Below, in pieces: positions 56,047 through 64,000 of a DNA stretch of 64,000 nucleotides. The stretch comes from Archivesica marissinica (Eukaryota; Mollusca; Bivalvia; Venerida; Vesicomyidae). Below the pieces are notes generated by a model. It saw only the letters and a list, made by a program, of their open reading frames with translations, was not told the origin of the DNA and ran no database searches. The first letter of the stretch is position 1; every line of letters starts with the position of its first letter. The translations under genes were made by a program, and so were the position numbers. The DNA is taken from assembly GCA_014843695.1 (NCBI GenBank), contig CM026401.1, positions 24,923,376 to 24,987,375 of the forward strand, given 5' to 3'.

Positions 56047-57046
56047 AGTGACAAGTGACTTTTAGCCATTCCATTCTTGGAATTGTGTTAATATGTATTA
56101 CGGATGGCTGATAGCGAATCTGTTGATCTAAGTTATGTATCATTTTAAAGTTAATTTAGCGTACGGATTAGTTACGCAATGTTTTATGTGGCATTAGCAT
56201 GGAATACTACCACTACGATGCCTTTTAGCTATATCTTTCTTTCGTGATAACTTTATTTTCCCGCAGAATTAATCGAATTATTTTAATACAAATGATGGTT
56301 CTTATATGGTAAATGGGATCAAATTGACGATGTGATGGACGCATTTAGTGCGAGTTGTAACCATTTAATAGTTCAATATTGAAAGATCTACAGATCGTTT
56401 CATTCCACAATAAAAATCAGATATAGCACAACCTACTAACACATCATACGACCTTTCAAATAAGCCGTAGTCCGTGACCTTGATGCTAACCTTTCAATGT
56501 CAAATCAAGTTCACGTGAAATCAAGAATTTGTACTTGTGTTAAATACCATGTCAGGTATTTGGATTTCTGCTAGTGCTATGCTATAGCTATAGTTCGTGT
56601 ATATTACGTAGTGAGAGACATCGGTCAGCCCCCGAATACTCGTTAAACGTATATAGGTTTCCTTAAGTGTTTTTTCTGTTTTTATCGTTGTTTCGTTTGC
56701 ACAACATGCTATAGCCACGTTCTTATCGTATAATAATTAAATTATTATACCTCTACAGTATATCCAATGGGTATCAATTAATTAATATGATATTTATAAA
56801 ATCCCATTATCATACGACCCCATTTGATCAGGGAACAACAGTAAAAACAAAGAATTCCAATAAACGGACCGATATCCATTTCGGGATAAATCGGACTTTA
56901 TCTGCCAACTTAGGTGACAGAAAAGTCAGCGATGTCTTTCTTTGAAATGTTTACTGTCAATTTAATTTGCAAACTGTGGAAGCTGAATGTGTTTGCTTAA
57001 GATTAAAATCCAGTCAGAAATCTTAATGTTATTCTCTATCCGACAG

Positions 57047-57242
57047 GTCTTTTTTATGCAGAGTTTAGTGCAAAACTTCCTCGTGCAGGCTCCGCCTACC
57101 TATACACTTACGTCACGCTTGGCGAACTGTGTGGGTTTGTGATTGGTTGGAATATGATTCTGGAGCATGTGGTAACCGCCGCAATTGCCGCAAAGGCCTG
57201 GAGCCAGTATTTGGACTTTGTGCTGAATGGAACTATGCAAAG
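57047..57242 (+). CDS. Cationic amino-acid transporter-like gene (SLC7A/CAT), exon 3
   Basis: A 196-bp exon between CCGACAG and GTAATC. Two bases complete Gly79 and 64 codons follow, ending in two bases of a split codon. It reads LFYAEFSAKLPRAGSAYLYT, then YVTLGELCGFVIGWNMILEH and AAIAAKAWSQYLDF. These match the CAT blocks CYxEFGARVPxTGSAYLYTY, VGELWAFxxGWNLIL and ARAWSxxxD, covering the TM2 end and TM3. Glu105 of the assembled frame (GEL) aligns with Glu107 of mouse CAT-1, reported as essential for transport. The assembled 143 residues are collinear with family N-termini without gaps. The remaining membrane segments must lie past 64000. Confidence 0.94.
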
Positions 57243-57551
57243 GTAATCTTATTTCCCCAGTAAATATATATACTGAGCCAAAAAAGAAAGTATCCACTTT
57301 TATGTTTTGAATTATTTCATTAATATTAATAATTCTCCAAAATAACCAATATATGCATGTGTTGTGAGTACCTGTTAACCTTGGTTTTATCATCAAACAG
57401 CCAAACGCTAATTAGCAATGATCGATTATCTTGTTTTGCACGTGCGCCTCGTGCATCGATGGTCGATATCCGGTGTTGGTATCTGGCTACACCGATTGAC
57501 CAGCAGTTAGGCAAAATACAAAGCTATCACATCAGATTTAATCAAAGTACA

Positions 57552-58345
57552 ATGCCACGATTAAATAACGACCAACGAAATCAGGCGTTTGGGATGCTGA
57601 ACGCTGGCATATCAGTAGCCGATGTATCCCAGATGTTCAGCTGCACGAGGGTAACAATTAAACGCTTGCGTACACGTTTCCAGATCAGGGGAAATGTTCG
57701 CGGTCGTCCCCGAGGCGGTCACGTGTGACGACTGCGGCGGATGATAGGTAAAGCATTTACGGTTAAGCATTTACGTATCCGACGTCTGTCAGCATCAGTA
57801 TCAGCACGACGGCATGGAATCAGTGCACAGATAGTTCGGAACCGACTTCGGCAAACTAATGACTCGATTTATAATTTGGCCAACTTGTTTAACAAGGTGT
57901 CATCGGGCTACGAGACGTGAGTTGTGCCAACGGGCTACGAGACGTGAGTTGTGCCAACGGGCTACGAGACGTGAGTTGTGCCAACGGGCTACGAGACGAA
58001 AGTTGTGCCAACGGGCTACGAGACGTGAGTTGTGCCAACGGGCTACGAGACGTGAGTTGTGCCAACGGGCTACGAGAGGTGAGTTGTGCCAACGGGCTAC
58101 GAGACGTGAGTTGTGCCAACGGGCTACGAGACGTGAGTTGTGCCAACGTCACCGGCGTTTCCGACGTGCTGATTGTTAATCGGTATTAATTTCGGATTAA
58201 TCTCGATTTAATTTGAGCCATGCCGACGGATCTGAAAGAGTGTATCGCCGTCGGAGAGAGCGTTACACTGGTGCGTGTGTCATTGAAATCATTGAGAGCG
58301 TGTGGGGGGCAGTTCAGTTTTAGTCTGGGGCGGGATAATGAATAG
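57552..58345 (+). pseudogene. Tc1-type transposase, frameshifted, with internal tandem array
   Basis: The N-terminus MPRLNNDQRNQAFGMLNAG then VTIKRLRTRF is the first helix-turn-helix, and GNVRGRPRG is the GRPR-type linker. Frameshifts near 57715 and 57750 precede LSASVSARRHGISAQIVRNR, the second DNA-binding subdomain. From about 57900 a 27-bp repeat reading ATRRELCQR occupies the frame. After it come RHRRFRRAD, then LISD*SRFNLSHADG, the SDESRFNL block that holds the first catalytic Asp (58195-58197, present). The next codon, expected Glu, is TAA. YRRRRERYTGACV follows, then degradation. Inactive. Confidence 0.87.
57900..58149. repeat. 27-bp minisatellite inside the transposase frame
   Basis: About nine units of 27 bp (CGGGCTACGAGACGTGAGTT then GTGCCAA) with three or four substitutions in total. 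Unit length is a multiple of three, so it extends the transposase frame rather than breaking it. The rightmost unit grades into transposase sequence. Confidence 0.95.
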
Positions 58346-58365
58346 TCAAAAGACTCGTCTAATCG

Positions 58366-61300
58366 TTATTCATGTGCAGTAATTAGATACCCTCATTGTG
58401 CATTAATTAGATACCCTTATTGTGCATTAATTAGATACCCTCACTGTGCAGTAATTAGATACCCTCACTGTACATTAATTAGATATCCACATTGTGCATT
58501 AATTAGATACCCTCACTGTGCAATAATTAGATACCCTCACTGTGCATTAATTAGATACCCTCATTGTGCATTAATTAGATACCCTCACTGTGCAGTAATT
58601 AGATACCCTCACTGTACATTAATTAGATATCCACAGTGTGCATTAATTAGATACCATCACTGTGCAGTAGTTAGATACCCTCACTGTGCAGTAATTAGAT
58701 ACCCTCACTGTGCAGTAATTAGATACCCTCACTGTGCAGTAATTAGATACCCTCAATATTCATTAATTAGATACCCTCACTGTGCATTAATTAGATACCC
58801 TCACTGTGCATTAATTAGATACCCTCACTGTGCATTAATTAGATACCCTCACTGTGCATTAATTAGATACCCTCACTGTGCATTAATTAGATACCCTCAC
58901 TGTGCATTAATTAGATACCGCACTGTGCAGTAGTTAGATACCCTCACTATGCATTAATTCGATACCCTCGCTGTGCAGTAATTAGATACACTCGCTGTGC
59001 ATTAATTAGAAACCCTCGCTAGGCATTAATTAGAAACCCTCGCTGTGCATAATTAGATAACCTCACTATGCAGTAATTAGATACCCTCACTGTGCAGTAA
59101 TTAGATACCCTCACTGTGCAGTAATTAGATACCCTAACTGTGCATTAATTAGATACCCTCACTATGCAGTAATTAGATACCCTCCCTGTACATTAATTAG
59201 ACACCCACACCGTGCATAAATTAGATACCCTCACTGTGCAGTAATTAGATACCCTCACTGTGCAGTAATTAGATACCATCTCTATGCAGTAATTAGATAC
59301 CCTCACTCTGAATTAATTAGATACCCTCACTGTGTAATAATTAGATACTCTCACTGTGCATTAATTAGATACCCTCACTGTACAGTAATTAGATACCCTC
59401 GCTGTGCATTAATTAGATACCCTCGCTGTGCATTAATTATATACCCTCATTGTGCAGTAATTAGATACCCTTACTGTGCAGTAATTAGATACCCTCGCTG
59501 TGCAGTAATTAGATACCCTCACTATGCAGTAATTAGATACGCTCACTGTGCATTAATTAGATACTATCGCTGTGCAGTAATTAGATACCCTCACTCTGCA
59601 TTAATTAGATACCATCGCTGTGCAGTAATTAGATACCCTTACTGTGCAGTAATTAGATACCCTCGATGTGCAGTAATTAGATACCCTCACTATACAGTAA
59701 TTAGATACCATCACTCTGCATTAATTAGATACCTTCGCTGTATAGTAATTAGATACCCTCACTGTGCATTAATTAGATACCCTCACTGTGTAGTAATTAG
59801 ATACCCTCACTGTGCATTAATTAGATACCATCACTGTGCATTAATTAGATACCCTCACTGTGCAGTAATTAGATACCCTCATTGTGCAGTAATTAGATAC
59901 CCTACCTGTGCAGTAATTAAATACCCTCACTGTGCATTAATTAGATACCCTCACTGTGCATTAATTAGATACCCTCACTGTGCAGTAATTAGATACCCTC
60001 ACTATGCAGTAATTAGATAAGTTCACTGTGCAGTAATTAGATTCACTGTGCATTAATTAGATACCATCAATGTGCAGTAATTAGATACCCTCGCAGTGCA
60101 TTAATTAGATATCCTCACTGTGCAGTAATTAGATACCCTCCCTGTACATTAATTAGACACCCACACCGTGCATTAATTAGATACCCTCACTGTGCAGTAA
60201 TTAGATACCCTCATTGTGCAGTAATTAGATACCATCGCTATGCAGTAATTAGATACCCTCACTGTGAATTAATTAGATACCCTCACTGTGTAATAATTAG
60301 ATACTCTCACTGTGCAGTAATTAGATAACCTCGCTGTGCAGTAATTAGATACCCTCACTATGCAGTAATTAGATACGCTCACTGTGCATTAATTAGATAC
60401 CATCGCTGTGCAGTAATTAGATACCCTCACTCTGCATTAATTAGATACCATCGCTGTGCAGTAATTAGATACCCTTACTGTGCAGTAATTAGATACCCTC
60501 GCTGTGCAGTAATTAGATACCCTCACTATGCAGTAATTAGATACCCTCACTGTGCATTAATTAGATACCTTCGCTGTATAGTAATTAGATACCCTCACTG
60601 TGCATTAATTAGATACCCTCACTGTGCAGTAATTAGATACCCTCACTGTGCATTAATTAGATACTATCACTGTGCATTAATTAGATACACTCACTGTGCA
60701 GTAATTATATACCCTACCTGTGCAGTAATTAGATACCCTCACTGTGCATTAATTAGATACCCTCACTGTGCATTAATTAGATACCCTCACTGTGCAGTAA
60801 TTAGATACCCTCACTATGCAGTAATTAGATAAGTTCACTGTGCAGTAATTAGATTCACTGTGCATTAATTAGATACCCTCGCTGTATAGTAATTAGATAC
60901 GGTCATTATGCTGTAATTAGATACCCTCGCTGTGCATTAATTAGATATCCTCACTGTGCAGTGCAGTAATTAGATACCCTCACTGTGCATTAATTAGATA
61001 CCCTCACTGTGCAGTAATTAGATACCCTCGCTGTGCATTAATTAGATACCCTCACTGTGCAGTAATTAGATAAACTCACTGTGCAGTAATTAGATACCCT
61101 CACTGTGCAGTAATTAGATACCCTCACTGTGCAGTAATTAGATAACCTCACTGTGCAGTAACTAGATACCCTCGCTGTGCATTAATTAGATACACTCACT
61201 ATTCAGTAATTAGATAACCTCACTGTGCAATAACTAGATACCCTCGCTGTACATTAATTAGATACCCTCACTGTGCAGTAATTGGATACACTCACTGTGC

Positions 61301-64000
61301 AGTAATTAGATACCCTCACTGTGCAGTAATTGGATACACTCACTGTGCAGTAATTAGATACCCTCACTGTGCAGTAATTAGATAACCTCACTGTGCAGTA
61401 ACTAGATTCTCTCGCTGTGCATTAATTAGATACACTCACTATTCAGTAATTAGATAAGTTCACTGTGCAGTAATTAGATTCAATGTTCATTAATTAGATA
61501 CCCTTACCCTCATTGTACAGTAATTAGATACCCTCGCTGTGCATTAATTAGATACCCTCACTGTGCATTAATTAGATACCCTCACTGTGCAGTAATTATA
61601 TAAGCTCACTGTAAAGTAATTAGATTCACTATGCATTAATTAGATACCCTCATTGTACAGTAATTAGATACCCTCATTGTACAGTAATTCGATACCCTCG
61701 CTGTGTATTAATTAGATACCCTAGCTGTGCATTAATTATATATCCTCACTGTGCAATAATTAAATACCCTCGCTGTACATTAACTAGACACCCACACTGT
61801 GCATTAATTAGATACCCTCACTGTGCTTTAATTAGATACCTTCACTGTGCATTAATTATAAACCCTCACTGTACATTAATTAGATACCATCACTGTGCAT
61901 TAATTAGATACCCTCACTGTGCTTTAATTAGATACCCTCACTGTGCATTAATTAGATACCCTCATTGTGCAGTAGTTAGATACCCTCACTGTGCATTAAT
62001 TAGATACCCTCACTGTGCATTAATTAGATACATTCACTGTGCAGTAGGTAGATACCCTCACTGTGCAGTAATTAGATACCCTCGCTGTGCATTAATTAGA
62101 TACCCTCATTGTGCAGTAGTTAGATACCCTCACTGTGCATTAATTAGATACCCTCACTGTGCATTAATTAGATACATTCACTGTGCAGTAGGTAGATACC
62201 CTCACTGTGCAGTAATTAGATACCCTCGCTGTGCATTAATTGGATACCCTCGCTGTGCTTTAATTAGATACCATCGCTGTGCATTAATTAGATACCCTCA
62301 CTGTGCATTAATTAGATACCATCACTGTGCATTAATTAGTTAACCTCACTGTGCATTAATTAGATACACACACTGTTCATTAACTAGATACCCTCACTGT
62401 GCATTAATTAGATACCCTCACTGTACATTAATTAGATACCCTCGCTGTGCATTAATTAGATACCCTCCCTGTACATTAATTAGATACCCTCGCTGTGCAT
62501 TAATTAGATACCCTCACTGTGCATTAATTAGATACTCTCCCTGTACATTAATTAGATACACTCGCTGTACATTAATTAGATACCCTCACTGTGCATTCAT
62601 TAGATATCCTCGCTGTGCATTAATTAGATACCCTCCCTGTACATTAATTAGATACCCTCGCTGTGCATTAATTAGATACCCTCCCTGTACATTAATTAGA
62701 TACCCATACTGTACATTAATTAGATACCCTCACTGTGCAGTAATTAGATACCCTCACTGTACAGTAATTAGATACCCTCGCTGTGCATTAATTAGATACC
62801 CTCGCTGTGCATTAATTATATACCCTCATTGTGCAGTAATTAGATACCCTTACTGTGCAGTAATTAGATACCCTCGCTGTGCAGTAATTAGATACCCTCA
62901 CTATGCAGTAATTAGATACGCTCACTGTGCATTAATTAGATACTATCGCTGTGCAGTAATTAGATACCCTCACTCTGCATTAATTAGATACCATCGCTGT
63001 GCAGTAATTAGATACCCTTACTGTGCAGTAATTTGATACCCTCGCTGTGCAGTAATTAGATACCCTCACTATACAGTAATTAGATACCCTCACTGTGCAT
63101 TAATTAGATACCTTCGCTGTATAGTAATTAGATACCCTCACTGTGCATTAATTAGATACCCTCACTGTGCAGTAATTAGATACCCTCACTATGCAGTAAT
63201 TAGATAAGTTCACTGTGCAGTAATTAGATTCACTGTGCATTATTTAGATACCCTCGCTGTATAGTAATTAGATACCGTCACTATGCTGTAATTAGATACC
63301 CTCGCTGTGCATTAATTAGATATCCTCACTGTGCAGTAATTAGATACCCTCACTGTGCATTAATTAGATACCGTCACTATGCTGTAATTAGATACCGTCA
63401 TTGTGCATTAATTAGATACCCTCACTGTGCAGTAATTAGATACCCTCGCTGTGCATTAATTAGATACCCTCACTGTGCAGTAAATAGATAACCTCACTGT
63501 GCAGTAATTAGATACCCTCACTGTGCAGTAATTAGATACCCTCGCTGTGCAGTAATTAGATAACCTCACTGTGCAGTAACTAGATACCCTCGCTGTGCAT
63601 TAATTAGATACACTCACTATTCAGTAATTAGATAACCTCACTGTGCAATAACTAGATACCCTCGCTGTGCATTAATTAGATACCCTCACTGTGCAGTACT
63701 TGGATACACTCACTGTGCAGTAATTAGATACCCTCACTGTGCAGTAATTGGATACACTCACTGTGCAGTAATTAGATACACTCACTGTGCAGTAATTAGA
63801 TAACCTCATTGTGCAGTAACTAGATACTCTCGCTGTGCATTAATTAGATACACTCACTATTCAGTAATTAGATAAGTTCACTGTGCAGTAATTAGATTCA
63901 ATGTGCATTAATTAGATACCCTCATTGTACAGTAATTAGATACCCTCGCTGTGCATTAATTAGATACCCTCAATGTGCATTAATTAGATACCCTCACTGT
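58366..64000. repeat. 24-bp minisatellite, at least 5.6 kb, runs off the window
   Basis: About 234 units of 24 bp, ATTAGATACCCTCACTGTGC then AGTA or ATTA. Rare variants mark large internal duplications: GATACGCTCACTG at 59537, 60372 and 62915, and GATAAGTTCACTG near 60016, 60828, 61453, 63203 and 63871. Some units are shortened, such as GATTCACTGTG. No frame is coding. This is the longest array in the window, and its full size is unknown. Confidence 0.97.

Larger units (their letters stand above)
53194..57046 (+). other. Intron 2 of the SLC7-type gene, 3.85 kb
   Basis: Bounded by GTAATTATT and CTCTATCCGACAG, phase 1. Contains four tandem arrays (53228-53870, 54006-55054, 55067-55196, 55820-56046). 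Single-copy sequence fills 55197-55819 and 56047-57046, in which I see no gene or recognisable element. Confidence 0.88.
57271..58345 (+). mobile_element. Tc1-type DNA transposon remnant
   Basis: The left end is a TA dinucleotide followed by CTGAGCCAAAAAAGAAAG, a terminal-repeat sequence typical of Tc1-like elements in aquatic invertebrates. A transposase remnant starts at the ATG at 57552. No matching right terminus is seen before the 24-bp array, so the right half is lost. It sits in intron 3 in the same orientation as the host gene. Confidence 0.85.
57243..64000 (+). other. Intron 3 of the SLC7-type gene, at least 6.76 kb, open at the window edge
   Basis: Starts GTAATCTTAT after exon 3. 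It holds a Tc1-type transposon remnant and then a tandem array that continues to the last base. No acceptor or further exon is visible. Confidence 0.85.

Noticed and set aside
57100..57396. 98-codon minus-strand frame
   Set aside because: It is the antisense shadow of transporter exon 3 and its donor region.
58366..64000. CRISPR array
   Set aside because: The repeats are contiguous 24-bp units without unique spacers, and the context is a eukaryotic intron.

Overview
The window is animal (eukaryotic) genomic DNA, AT-rich, and very probably from a mollusc or another lophotrochozoan. The evidence is spliced exons of an SLC7-type amino-acid transporter, several families of broken non-LTR retrotransposons (LINEs), three tRNA-headed SINE families, and a Tc1 transposon remnant. 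One SINE family closely resembles one I remember from bivalves; that taxonomic step is inference. I see no bacterial gene, CRISPR array or functional tRNA/rRNA gene.

Layout. 1-3.2 kb: a 50-bp minisatellite split by a SINE. 3.7-4.5 kb: a 62/22-bp minisatellite. 5.3-9.3 kb: a SINE, a minus-strand LINE ('LINE A') and an interspersed repeat. 10.4-13.7 kb: a 48-bp array directly abutting a plus-strand LINE ('LINE B'). 13.7-15.3 kb: 43-bp and 56-bp arrays. 15.3-26.8 kb: a plus-strand LINE ('LINE C') holding two nested insertions, each with a target-site duplication: a 792-bp LINE 3' end and a 7.6-kb L1-type element on the minus strand. 26.8-28.9 kb: a further LINE ('LINE E'). 29-33.3 kb: SINEs and single-copy sequence.

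33.3 kb to the end: the 5' part of a plus-strand gene for a cationic-amino-acid-transporter-like protein (SLC7A/CAT family). Three coding exons (33345-33459, 53074-53193, 57047-57242) join in frame, both junctions splitting a Gly codon after its first base. They encode the N-terminus and roughly the first three membrane segments; the rest lies beyond the window. Intron 1 is 19.6 kb, about 60% of it tandem arrays of a dozen unrelated units. Introns 2 and 3 carry more, including a 24-bp array of at least 5.6 kb that runs off the right edge.

About 40% of the window is minisatellite, from more than 20 unrelated unit sequences. Long open frames in these arrays arise from units that lack stops and should not be taken as genes. 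The most interesting structures are a SINE remnant whose tRNA-like head and 3' tail were each amplified into a separate array, a Tc1 transposase with a 27-bp array grown inside its reading frame, the nested retrotransposons, and two arrays with higher-order organisation.
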